Shown here piece by piece: positions 11,641 through 22,261 of a stretch of 64,000 nucleotides of DNA. The notes under the pieces are model-generated. The model searched no databases, had not been told where the DNA came from, and was given only the letters and a program-made list of their open reading frames with translations. The DNA comes from Diabrotica undecimpunctata (lineage: Eukaryota > Arthropoda > Insecta > Coleoptera > Chrysomelidae), in the NCBI RefSeq assembly GCF_040954645.1, contig NC_092809.1, forward strand, positions 82,334,389 through 82,398,388. The letters run 5' to 3'. A program made the translations under genes and the position numbers. Numbering within the stretch: position 1 is the stretch's first letter; each line of letters opens with the position of its first letter.

Positions 11641-12689
11641 AGGAATTCACCCTGCAAACTTTTTAAAAGCTCGTTCTTCAACTATGGAAAACGGACGAAA
11701 CGAGTCTTTGCATAGGTTTAGTAAATCCATATCTATTTGTTACTTTTGTTCTGAACTAATATTTTTATTAATGGAAGTATCCATCACCTTTTGACGCCTA
11801 GGTGACGGTGGCAGTATGTCAGTACTTGTAGTAGAAGTAGTCGAAACGGACAGAAATGCGTCAGGAGAAGTTTCAATCATTGCAATATTCAGAAAGCGGA
11901 CCATAAAAGCTGCATCTTCTATAAATGTGCATTTTTTTTAAATAAAATTATTATTCTAATACTAGGTCAATAATTTTGACTAAGAAAAATAATTCGTAAT
12001 TGAATATTTACAATAAATAAATCCTTTGACGAACTATCAATAAAGATTTGAAATCGAAAATGCAGATCAATCGTAAATCGAAACCCATTCATTAATCAGA
12101 ATACCTAGTTATAAAAAACAAAAGAAAGAGTTACGAAGCTGATTACTTCTATAAAAAAAGAAAAAGAAGATTGTACCAGTGAAAATCAACCAGTACAAGA
12201 AAAAGAAACTGATAAAGATGACTTAAGTCATCATGACTCATCTAAACATACACCTGTATCTAGAGATATAAAAGAAGTCGACATGTATTTGTCTGATGAT
12301 ATTACCCACAAAAAATTTCGAACGGAGATTGGAACTGTCCATTACAGTGGTGGAAAAACCATCGCCATGTATATCCTAACTTAACCACTATATTCATAAA
12401 ATATTGTAGTATTGTAACAAAATCTGTTCCTTGCGAACACATGTTCAAAATCTGGTTCAATTTTAAACAAAAGAAGAAACAACAAGAAAAGTGGAAAAAC
12501 GTATGTTTTTAAATGTCAATTTAGACGATTCGCGATTTAATAATGTGTCATGTAAATGTAAGTAATATTTGTATTGTTTAATTTATTTTTTAAGTTATAA
12601 TAAATATATCCTTCGTTAGTTTCTTTCAATATAATAGCCAATATGTTTTTTGTGTACTCGCTTATTTGAAACTACTGATAAACAATCAA

Positions 12690-12995
12690 CTAGTTACAGT
12701 TTACGAAAAACGGTTCCGATAAAAATGTTAACGACCCACCTCTAGTTTCTTAGGATCGGAACCAGAGATATGTATATCTCAGATCGGAACTAATCGGAAC
12801 TAATCGGAACTAATCGAAACTAATAGGAACTAATCGTCTTAGTACTGGGCAATGGACAGCAATAAGAAATATGGAGGGGAGACCAAGGGGAAATATGATT
12901 GTTATCTTTGTCTATTCGCTGAAAATATGATTTGATATATGTGTTGATATCCTGTTAAATTTTACCATACCGACCATAAACTTTTACCTACACTG
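12690..12995 (-). repeat. Right terminal repeat with decamer array
   Basis: Reverse complement of 636-930. Contains five to six tandem units of ggaactaatc (12783-12836). Short tandem motifs just inside the ends of DNA transposons are usually transposase-binding sites; that role is inferred here. Confidence 0.8.
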
Positions 12996-13165
12996 TATAT
13001 CTTGTTCTACTACTTTTTATTTTCAATTTAATGTCATTTTCCGAAAGTTCCGCAATACTTAATTCTAATAAAAGACTCTTTATTGCCTTCTCCCTCAATA
13101 CCCTGTTTTTTGTAATTTTCTGATTTGTTATTCCAGATTCACTCGTAATTTTTGCACAATTTTAA
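12996..13165 (-). pseudogene. MADF domain, proximal half, continued from 8951
   Basis: The minus-strand reading [17 protein letters not shown] continues as [18 protein letters not shown] and ends KSSRTRY at the transposon border. Joined to 8951 this gives the spacing RTRY-x-AEL seen in MADF domains (RTxYxxEL), which is why I read the two as one exon. Upstream, the N-terminal helix is lost in the (TA)n array at 13177. Confidence 0.65.
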
Positions 13166-13171
13166 AAAGAA

Positions 13172-13176
<5 letters not shown>

Positions 13177-13268
<92 letters not shown>

Positions 13269-13281
13269 TATATATAAATTT

Positions 13282-13344
<63 letters not shown>
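13177..13344. repeat. (TA)n microsatellite, interrupted
   Basis: Two TA arrays separated by a short aaatatatatataaatttct block at about 13264-13287. The right end abuts the terminus of Penelope pair 1. Confidence 0.95.
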
Positions 13345-13345
<1 letters not shown>

Positions 13346-13398
13346 GTTCGAATTATCGGGTAAAGTGGTCTGTAATGAAAATCTTTCTTTTTTCTAAG

Positions 13399-13445
13399 AT
13401 ACTCAATATTTCGCTATTTATTTAATAGCTTCCTCAGGAGTAAAC
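13399..13445 (-). ncRNA. Hammerhead-ribozyme-like motif, Penelope 1 left arm
   Basis: On the minus strand TACTC-CTGAGGA-A-GCTATT...AATAGC-GAAA-TATT-GAGTA forms stem I (TACTC/GAGTA), core CTGAGGA, stem II (GCTATT/AATAGC) and GAAA. One extra A follows the CUGANGA core, and stem III is tiny. Penelope-like elements are known to carry hammerheads with minimal stem III in their terminal repeats. Confidence 0.55.
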
Positions 13446-13719
13446 TAAAACAATTTGAACATTACAAAAAATGGCGTACAAATACATTTTAAAACACTCA
13501 CAGAAATTAAAAGATTTCGCACATAAAAGCTGACATTGAAGTGTTTGAAATATTGAATGTCAAGATTAAATTGTCTTAAGCACGTTCGTTACAGCTATAC
13601 GATAAAAAATTAAAATTATTTCAAATGTAAAAATAAAAATAATAAAAGAAACGTTAGAAGAATGATATTTCTTTGATGTAGGTATTATTAAAGTTAGTTG
13701 TTATTAAGATAACTGTTGG

Positions 13720-14380
13720 CTATTTTGAATATTTATAAATTTTGTTAAATATATTACAATATATGTTACTTAACTGTCCAGTGTCCGTTTTATAATTGAA
13801 AGTGTTTTTATTTTTGTTAATGTAATACATCTCCAGAAATAATCTACTTTTGTAGTTATCAGTCTGTTCCAAAAGGTGAGCTTTGTTATAGTCTAGCATA
13901 ATATGACCAGTGTTTTCATAGTGCTCAACCACTGCGCAAGTATTTTTTTTCCCAAGCGGCAATCACTTTTATGTTGTGTGATGCGTTGTTTTAGCCATTG
14001 GGATGTTTGACCAATGTAGCCATTTTGACATCCTAAACACGGTATTTCATAAACGACATTATTTTTATATAAGGTTTGTACTGGGTCTTTGATTTTTGAA
14101 AATAGTTGTTTGCTGTTCGTGGTATTATATTTAGCTATACTAATATTAGGAACATTTCTGAATATGGATATGACAGAATGAGTTAGACCATTAATAAAGG
14201 GGAGTTTTTTGTATGGGGAGTAAGTTGATCTTGGTTTTTTAAGGTTTTTATTAGGTCATTATAGTTTTTTTGTATCACTGACGTAGAATCTTTGTCCAAA
14301 CCCTTATATGTCGATTTGTCGTTTAACAACATTAAGGTTTTGTCGATATACTCCTGTTTGCTCATAGCTACCAAGATCAA
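13720..14380 (-). pseudogene. Truncated Penelope copy (RT N-terminal piece joined to GIY-YIG tail)
   Basis: The minus-strand segment 14392-14183 reads LNDKSTYKGLDKDSTSVIQK, part of the Penelope RT N-terminus. It then jumps by internal deletion to the region before the endonuclease. 13962-13720 reads NTCAVVEHYENTGH and ends KIYKYSK, the GIY-YIG endonuclease tail. The central RT core is missing, so it cannot act. The endonuclease tail is almost identical to that of the plus-strand partner at 15629-15868. Confidence 0.85.
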
Positions 14381-15868
14381 CTTACTGAACAAGTTGCAAA
14401 AAAGTTGATAATTTATGACTCATGTTTCCCTAAACTTTATTGTTTGCCTAAAATTCATAAATTTGACATTCCTCTCAGGCCTATTGTAAGTTCTGTAAAA
14501 TCCACTACCTACAACATTTCTTAATTCCTTGCTGATACATTAACTGATGCCTTTGAATATCACAATAATTATAATTCTAAGGACACATTTACCTTTGTCA
14601 ATGCTGTTAGAGGAATGCAGTTACCAAATGATTATGTTTTAATTTCTTTAGATGTGGTGTCGCTATTTACAAACATTCCACTAAATATGGTCACGAACAT
14701 TATAGAATCAAATTGGAACCTTATAAAAGACTACACGACATTATCAAAAGACAATTTTCTACAAATTCTTAGGTTCATTTTTAACAACACTTACTTTAGT
14801 TTCAATGGTAAATTTTATTCTCAAATTTTTGGAATACCGATGGGTTCCCCGATTAGTCCAATCCTTGCAACTATTGTAACTGATCATCTCTTAGATAATG
14901 TAAATACGCAATTACCTTTTGAATTACCGTTTATATATAAATATGTCGATGACATCATATGTGCAGTTCCATCTTATCACATCAATACCACACTAAACAT
15001 TTTTAATTCATTTAATAAACATCTTCAGTTTACAATTTAAACTGAGACAGATTTTAGTATACCATTTTTAGACACAAGAGTAATAAGAACAAATGACAAT
15101 ATTTTGACATTGGATTGGTACCAAAAGCCGACAGCATCAGGCATGTATATAAATTACTATTCAAACCATACCACCCGTCAAAAATATAATACCGTACTAG
15201 GTATAAAAAACAGGATAATGTCCATTGTTGATGACAACTTTTTACAAAAAAATCTGGACATAGTATACAAAATTTTTCGTAACAACGGATTTTCTAAACA
15301 AATTAAAAAAAAAAACTGATTTACAGCACTAATTTCTATGACGGTCCCGTCCATGATTCTAACAACAAATTAATCAAATATAAAAAACTCCCCTTTATTA
15401 ATGGTCTAACTCATTCTGTCATATCCATATTCAAAAATGTTCCTAATATTAGTATAGCTAAATATAATACCATGAACAGCAAACAACTATTTTCAAAAAT
15501 CAAAGACCCATTATCAACCTTATATAAAAGTAATGTCGTTTATGAAATACCGTGTTTAGGATGTCAAAATAGCTACTTGGTCAAACATCACAATGGCTAA
15601 AACAACGCATCACACAACATAAAAGTGATTGCCACTTGGGAAAAAAAATACTTGCGCAGTGGTTGAGCACTATGAAAACACTGGTCATATGCTAGACTAT
15701 AACAAAGCTCACATTTTGGCACAGACTGATAACTACAAAAGTAGATTATTTCTTGAGATGTATTACATTAACAAAAATAAAAACACTCTAAATTATAAAA
15801 CGGACACTGGACAGTTAAGTAACATATATTGTAATATATTTAACAAAATTTATAAATATTCAAAATAG
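14371..15868 (+). pseudogene. Penelope reverse transcriptase and GIY-YIG endonuclease
   Basis: RT landmarks in order: KLYCLPKIHKFDIPLRPIVS, LISLDVVSLFTNIP (motif A Asp), FGIPMGSPISP (motif B) and YKYVDDII (motif C, catalytic DD). Then LDWYQKPTASGMYINYYS and the thumb. The GIY-YIG part begins near YEIPCLGCQNSY (15540) and ends at 15868. Stops at 14521, 15040, 15319 and 15600 and frame changes inactivate it. The 5' start is missing at the inverted junction. It would have nicked DNA and primed reverse transcription there. Confidence 0.9.
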
Positions 15869-16134
15869 CCAACATTTATCTTAATAACAACTAACCTTAA
15901 TAATTCATCAAAAAAATATCATTCTTCTAACGTTTCTTTTATTATTTTTATTTTTACATTTGAAATAATTTTAATTTTTTATCGTATAGCTGTAACGAAC
16001 GTGCTTAAGACAATTTCATCTTGACATTCAATATTTCACATACTTCAATGTCAGCTTTTATTTGCGAAATCTTTTAATTTCTGTGAGTGTTTTAAAATGT
16101 ATTTGTACGCCATTTTTTGTAATGTTCAAATTGT

Positions 16135-16190
16135 TTTAGTTTACTCCTGAGGAAACTATTAAATAAATAGCGAAATATTGAGTATCTTAG
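16135..16190 (+). ncRNA. Hammerhead-ribozyme-like motif, Penelope 1 right arm
   Basis: Same motif as 13399-13445 in the opposite orientation: TACTC, CTGAGGA, stem II, GAAA, GAGTA. Here the first stem II base is A instead of G (ACTATT with AATAGC), which loses one pair. Confidence 0.5.
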
Positions 16191-16276
16191 AAAAAAGAAA
16201 GATTTTCATTACAGACCACTTTACCCGATAATTCGAACGTATTTATAAATTATTTTTTGGTCGAAATAATCACTTC

Positions 16277-16284
<8 letters not shown>

Positions 16285-16359
<75 letters not shown>
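16285..16359. repeat. (TA)n microsatellite
   Basis: About 37 TA units just outside the right end of Penelope pair 1. Confidence 0.95.
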
Positions 16360-16365
<6 letters not shown>

Positions 16366-17477
16366 CTTATAAATAGTTAGTTCCAGGGCGTTAAAATAGA
16401 CATGTTAAGTTTCTCTTTCGCTCGATCAGCGCGTGAACAATGTATGTCTCCATGTGGGTGACACCCTTTAGTAGAAACTTCTGAGTGATAATTTTTACTT
16501 GAGGATACTTTTGAGATTGAGTACCCAAAAGAAATAATACTGCTAACATTTTAATCTGGCCGTAACAATTGTCTGGCCATAGTATGTCTCCTTCTATCCG
16601 AAAAACACCGAAACACTAAAAGTTCGCAAAATTGCTGAAAAATGCGAAAAACAACGAAAAGCTTGAAAATCTCGAAAAATGCTGAAAAAAGCAAAAAAAA
16701 AAAACGAAAAACTCGAAAATCGCTTTACAAATTTTTTTTTAGATAAAAACAACGAATGAATTTTTTACGTTTATTTAATTTTACATCATATCGGTATTAT
16801 TATATAATTTAGCCTAAACTGAAAAAAAAAAAGAATAACAATGCCTAATTAGTATAAAAATAATAATATTGTTAATGCAAGACTTGTTGTTTATATAGCA
16901 GTTTTAATATTCTCAACATGTTAAAGATCAGTCGCATGGTACCATTTCTTCTAATCTTAAGTTAAAGTTGATTTCATGTAATCCTATGTTCTATCCTCCA
17001 ATAAAGTCGTCCCAAAAACTGATCTCAAACATACTGACAATATCACTTTAAAGACCTTGCCTGTACTTTAAAATGTATGGTGTATGATTGAATTGGGATT
17101 ATGGATTATGGATTGGAATTTTCTATTGCCAGAAATACTTAGGTAAGTGTTTTTAATTAAAATTGTGGTTTATTCACAATAAATAATTAATATAAAAATC
17201 TACGAGGAAATAGTTTCAATAGTATTCTTTTAATAAAAAAAATCACTAATGCATTTTTGTCTTTTCAACTATGGAAAATTATTGTAAATGTCCTGAAATT
17301 AATAAGCAGATTAAATGTTTCTTTTAAAGTTACTTTATTATTATTATTTGCGAGGCATGTTAAATTCAGTATTGTAACAATTTATTTAATAAAAAAAAAA
17401 CGGTGCGTGGCACTTGGGGAGTGCTGACAGAAGTGAATACTTCTTATAGCACGTCATTACTATACACTACATGAATA
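16360..17477. other. Non-coding AT-rich DNA with a degenerate GAAAA-type repeat
   Basis: No coding potential seen. 16600-16735 is a degenerate short repeat around cgaaaaa/gctgaaaaa. At 17398-17452 the block gtgaatacttcttatagc belongs to a dispersed family that recurs inverted at 34490-34545. Confidence 0.6.
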
Positions 17478-17612
17478 ATACACTATGCTATACATACACA
17501 GTATACTTTACTACACTATACTATACTATGCTATACTATACTATTCTATTCTATACTATACTATACTATACTATACTATACTATACTTTACTATACTATA
17601 TATACTATACTA
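17478..17612. repeat. (CTATA)n pentanucleotide array
   Basis: Tandem tatac/ctata units with occasional substitutions over about 130 bp, ending at the left edge of the pogo-like element. Confidence 0.9.
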
Positions 17613-17615
17613 ATA

Positions 17616-20158
17616 GGGAAGGCAAGGGTAAAGTGAAATAGTGGGGTAAAGTGAAATAGCACGTTTTCAAATTGTTCCGCGAACGGAGCCGCCACTGTTT
17701 ACAATCCAGTCAATGTTTAGAAGTAGTACGTGCTTATCGACCATTTTGTGGCAGTCGTCTGTCGGTGTTATTGAAAATATCACTGTTTATACATTTTTGG
17801 GCGACAATTTGTAATATCTGCAGGTTAATGTAATTGCTAAATCTTCTATCTTGTTTAACTAAACATATTTTTGAATATAAAACACAAAAACAATTATAGT
17901 TAACCATTTATTATACGTCAAGAAAGAAGCTAGGCCGATTTCAAACCGTATTCAGTCCGGAACAGGAAAAAGCATTAGTTGACCACCTTATTGGTATGGA
18001 TAAGTTATTTTTTGGTCTTTCTTATTTAGAACTAAGAAGTTTAGTTTTCCCGTATGCAGAAATTAATAAAAGTTCAAACAACTTTCATAAACAAAACTGT
18101 TTAGCTGGTAAAGACTGGTTGTACCCATTTTTAAAAAGGCATCCCCAACTGACATTGAGAACACCAGAAAACACATCAGCAGCTAGAACTTCTGGCTTTA
18201 ATAAAGTTTCTGTCGACACATTTTTTGCTCTGTTGGCTGAACTTCAAGATAAATATGCTTTTTCTGCCAGCAAAACCTACAATTGTGATGAAACTGGTAT
18301 AACTACTGTCCTAAATAAGCCAACAAAAATTATATCCGTAAAGGGTAAAAAGCAGGTGCGGAGCTTGACATCTGGTGAAAGAGTCACTCTAATTACAGCC
18401 GAAATTTGTGTTAGTGCTGCAGGTCATTACGTTCCACCTCTTCTTATTATTCCTTGTCAGAGAAGAAATCCTATTTACGAGATAAAATTGTCTCCAGGAA
18501 GTATTGTGACTTTCCATAAAGAAATAATGAGCAATATCTGGTTCCCTCATTTTCTGAAACACACACATCCAACTGAAAATGATCCTTTACTCCTAATATT
18601 AGACAACACACGTTAAAAATTTGGCTTTAATTGAAACAGCAAGACAACAAAATGCTCCACACAAGCTCCAGCCACTTGACGTAAGTTTCATGTATCCTTT
18701 AAGCAATTATTATACTCAAGAGGTTAGAAACTGGCAGAGAAACAAATCGAATAAACTTATTGAATTACAAGATGCAGGTCAAATATTTGGTAAAGCGTAT
18801 GCAAGGGCACCCACACTCTCAAATGCATAAAATGGTTTTAAGTCAACAGGTATATATACAATAATACCAAATTTTCAGACATAGATTTTGCACCGTCACA
18901 AATAACAGAACGAAAAAATATTTTTGAAAAAACCCCAGATTATTTTCCAGCAATAGCTTCTATTCAACCTGAGCCAATGAGTTGTGAACCTTCGGCTTCT
19001 CGTGATTCAAACAATCAGGTAACTAAAGAAACAGTTGAACCTTGAAACATCAGCAGGTAACAATAATGAAAACGACCAGACACCTCCGAGCAAGAGTGAT
19101 TTATCAATTTCTTGTCGTTTATTTTATAATGTAAAGAACACTTCCGACAGCTCACACACATCTCCTTTAAAAGAATTACGATGTCCAAGTTATATTCTTC
19201 TATTACCAAAAGCAACATCAAAACTGACAAAAAAGGGTGGAAAACGTAGGCATGGTAAAACTGCTATTTTAACATCTTCCCCGTATTTGTTAGAGCTAAA
19301 GCAGAGTTTTGAAAAACCAAATACAAAAACCGTAAAAAATGTTAAACGAAATTTGAGCCAAGAAAATATTAAAAGTAAAGCTTAAAAAATGAAGTCCCGA
19401 AAAACATCGATGGAATCTGAAAGCTCTTCCGAAGAGTCCACGAATATATGCCAGGATTCTGATTCAGAAGAACTTATTTTACTAGATAATGAACTCAAAA
19501 CAACAGAGTTACTTCGTCGAAAAGATAAGGAATTTACTTTAATACAGAAGAATATTGAAAAAGATGATTAGGTCGTGGTAATTTTAACAGAGATAAGAAA
19601 GGAAACAGCCATGAAATTTGTTGGAAAAATTAAAGGGCAGTGTTTAGAAAACATTTACGAGGAAGAAGCATATGACATACAGAAATCACCAGGACTCATT
19701 TGTGTTTCCAGATATACCTGACGACAGTGTTATTTTAAAAAGTACAATTGTCGGCGTTCCCAGCAATTTTTCTGGACTTCGCCATCGAATAATTAAATTT
19801 TCTTATATGTTTTTATTATTTTAAAATAATCATTTGCAACGAATATTAGAATAGGTACTTTTGTGTTATTTTTTTTTTAATTTTCATTTTAAAGACTTTT
19901 TATATATGCCAGTTATATCTCACATTACCCCACCAACTATTTCACTTTACCCAACCGTGTGGGGCAAAGTGAAAAAAGACAATGCCTGACAAACCCTCGT
20001 ATAACAAAAAATTTACTGACTTAATTTAATTTATATTTCGAGATAATGATCATAAACGTTGCGGTTATAAGATATGTTTTTTACAAAATCTTATTTCAAA
20101 AAATGTAAAATTTATTTAATTTCAAAGTTTAGCTATTCCACTTTACCCTACTCTCCCC
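17616..20158 (+). mobile_element. pogo/Tigger-like DNA transposon, complete but inactive
   Basis: Ends GGGAAGGCAAGGGTAAAG (left) and GGGGAGAGTAGGGTAAAG (right, inverted) are flanked by TA at 17614-17615 and 20159-20160, the pogo target duplication. Repeated GGGTAAAGTGAAATAG units lie inside both ends. Length is 2543 bp with one interrupted transposase gene, typical of the superfamily. Confidence 0.85.
17925..19823 (+). pseudogene. pogo-type DDE transposase with CENP-B-like DNA-binding domain
   Basis: 17925-17995 gives GRFQTVFSPEQEKALVDH, and the long frame 17996-18616 gives the CENPB-HTH (LAGKDWLYPFLKRHPQLTLR). The DDE core then reads YNCDETGITTV (first Asp), LLLILDNTR (second Asp) and, after a frameshift at 18616, PHKLQPLDVSF (third Asp). 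A long acidic and serine-rich C-terminus runs on to VFPDIPDDSVIL near 19730. Frame breaks at 18616, 18830, about 19040, 19385 and 19571. The start codon is not clear because the first 60 codons are damaged. Confidence 0.88.
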
Positions 20159-20411
20159 TACCATACATTACATTAATATACACATATTATGTAGGTTGAT
20201 TAAATTTTATACCCGCTTATTACTGAATAGTTCTACTATATTTTTTATAATACCACCACACATTTGAGTTTTTTTTAATTTTAATAATCTTAATTTTTTT
20301 CCTTAAAAATTTTGTTTAATGATTTTGAGTAATTTTTAGAATTTGCTAAATGTAATAAAGAATTTATTCCTCATTTACATTTTCATTATTATGTTTAATT
20401 ACTCAATTTTG

Positions 20412-20788
20412 TTTTTTTTTCTTGGCAATCAGGCTAAGTGCCCATCCAGCCAGCAGCAAATGTGTAATAATGTTCACTTAAATTAACCTATTCTAACTAA
20501 ACTAAATACACTACAATTCTGGAAATTAAAAGAAGACTACGATGGGAGAGGAACTAGGATTACTTTTCCCACCTAGGGGTCATTCAAGGTGACTCACAGA
20601 CAGAAAGTGTAGACCACGGAAAGTATAGGTAAAAAGGTAAAATATTTGGCGATTAAACAGAGGTAACGAGCTTAACACCTACACTAAAGTTTTAATTTAC
20701 ACGTTTTAATAAACTTAAGAATAATTTTATATACCTTGTACATATTCAATGATATCAAATAAAGTAGATTGAAAGGGGGATATAATTT
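20412..20788 (-). other. 3' UTR of the I-like LINE
   Basis: Follows the pol stop at 20789 and ends ttagcctgattgccaag plus poly-A. No other gene is visible in it. Confidence 0.7.
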
Positions 20789-21123
20789 TTACAATAATAA
20801 ACTATTAATAAGTTGTTGTCTTTGTATTTCAAATTTACTACAAGCATAAAAAATGTAATCTAAGTCGCAAACCACATTGCAAGTTTCACAAAGTTCGGTG
20901 TTGACTACACCGATTTTATATAAGTGTTGAGGAAAGCTTGCATGTCCGAATTTCAGCCTACAAATGGTCAGAATATCATTTCTTGTAAAATCAAATTCTT
21001 GGTGCCACAAATCTGTCGGAATACTTGGATGTAATAGTGTATATCGTGTGAGGTTATTAGCGCAATAGTTTTTCCAATGCAATTCTCATTTTGCCTTAAA
21101 ATTACTCTTAGATATCATTAAAT
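20789..21123 (-). pseudogene. C-terminal Cys domain of the I-like LINE polyprotein
   Basis: The minus strand reads LTICRLKFGHASFPQHLYKI, then ELCETCNVVCDLDYIFYAC. This is the RLRxGH...CxxC...D..H/Y...C domain found after RNase H in I/R1/Jockey LINEs. It ends at the stop at 20789. The upstream part of the same frame continues on the far side of the RTE insertion, at 24382, after the duplicated atcattaaat. Confidence 0.85.
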
Positions 21124-21407
21124 GGGGTTCTAACGGGGTAGTGATGCGTCTCAAATGGCCTCTCCTACTCAACAGTCAACCTCACCTTCCCGTTGGTGAA
21201 CCCTGTTATCACAAACGAGGCTCTGACGACCGAGTATAGGCGGTATAACCTTATCATCCTGAACGGAGGAAATGTCGTTGCCATCTCCAAGTCCACTACT
21301 CCCTGAGGCTTGTCTGGAAGCTACAGTCGGCAGCCCCGACACCAGACTCGGATGCGGAAGGCCAATAACAACCTACCCATCCTAAATTTGACCTTATTAC
21401 TGAAACT

Positions 21408-22261
21408 TTGGTAGAAACAAATCGGACGGAACACATGTTGACGACCTTGGCATCACCGAAAACACGGACACGATTTGGTTGCTGGAATGTTAAAAGTCTG
21501 TATGAGATTTCTAAACTAGCTCAAGCTGTAAAAGAGTTAAATAGGTACAAATTAAGCTTTGTCGGTCTATCGGAAGTAAGATGGTTGGGCAATGGTGAAC
21601 ACTATACCCAAACAGGAGAACTCCTATTATACAGTGGTAAAGAAAATGGGAGCGATGAGAGCGGAGTGGGTCTTTTACTCAACAAACAAGCCAAAAAAGC
21701 CTTATTTCATGGAAACCCATTAATGATAGAATTATGACTGCCAGATTTTATACCAGATACCGTAAGATAACAGTGATTCAATGCTATGCTCCCAAAAACA
21801 CATCTCTCCACGAAGACAAAGACATTTTCTACGAACAACTAGAACAAACGACCCAACAAGTAAACCAAGGTGATATATTAATAGTGATGGGCGATATGAA
21901 CGCTAAAGTTGTAGAAGACAATATTAACTTAGAAACCGTAATGGACAAACATGGCCTAGGAATGATGAATGAAAACGGAGAGCGCTTTACAAATTTTTGT
22001 TCCAGTCATAGTTTAGTTATTGGTGGAACGATCTTTCCACATAAAAATATTCACAAGGTAACATGGACTGCACCTGGCCATACAAGAGAAAATCAAATAC
22101 ACCACATCGCTATATCAATAAGATGGAGATCATTTCTTCTTGATGTACGTAATAAAAGAGGAGCAGACATCGCAAGTGACCATCATCTCGTAATTGGTAC
22201 CATTAAAATCAAGATGGCAAAAAACAAAACCACGCGAAACACCAACATACAATCTAGATAA
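21408..22261 (+). pseudogene. RTE apurinic-type endonuclease domain
   Basis: Exonuclease/endonuclease/phosphatase fold: RFGCWNVKSL (Asn), LSEVRWLGNGE (catalytic Glu), VIQCYAPKN, LIVMGDMNAKV (Asp, Asn) and ASDHHLVI (final Asp-His). All catalytic residues are present. A frameshift at about 21734 and a stop at 22261 break the frame. In insect databases such proteins are often labelled craniofacial development protein 2-like. It would nick target DNA to prime reverse transcription. Confidence 0.9.

Larger units (their letters stand above)
10000..12720. repeat. Large imperfect inverted repeat inside the composite element
   Basis: About 9930-10250 plus 10600-10870 is repeated, inverted, at about 12120-12720. 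Shared landmarks include gaaggatatatttattataa, gattttgaacatgtgttc, gttaggatatacatg and gtactggttgatttt. Each arm is gapped relative to the other. The hAT fragments lie in the loop between them. Possible origins are two copies inserted head to head, or abortive transposition. Confidence 0.75.
8952..12995. mobile_element. Composite DNA transposon with CAGTGTAGG ends, hAT-derived coding remnants
   Basis: Left end CAGTGTAGGTAAAAGTTTAT (8952) and right end its inverted counterpart finishing ...CACTG (12995) match for about 32 bp. The MADF frame continues across the insertion if the duplicated target is just TA (8950-8951 and 12996-12997). Inside are a foldback repeat, a TTAA-flanked MITE, three hAT transposase fragments (minus strand), an internal tandem duplication and a large inverted repeat. 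hAT elements normally make 8-bp duplications, so the TA site and hAT coding disagree. The hAT pieces may have been captured. Confidence 0.75.
13345..16245. mobile_element. Penelope-like element 1, head-to-head pair
   Basis: 13345-13720 and 15890-16245 are inverted copies starting cgttcgaattatcgggtaaa. Between them lie a minus-strand truncated copy (13720-14380) and a longer plus-strand copy (14371-15868), both encoding Penelope proteins. Penelope insertions often carry a truncated inverted partner at the front, so this is one insertion complex. (TA)n arrays lie on both sides and hide any target duplication. Confidence 0.9.
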
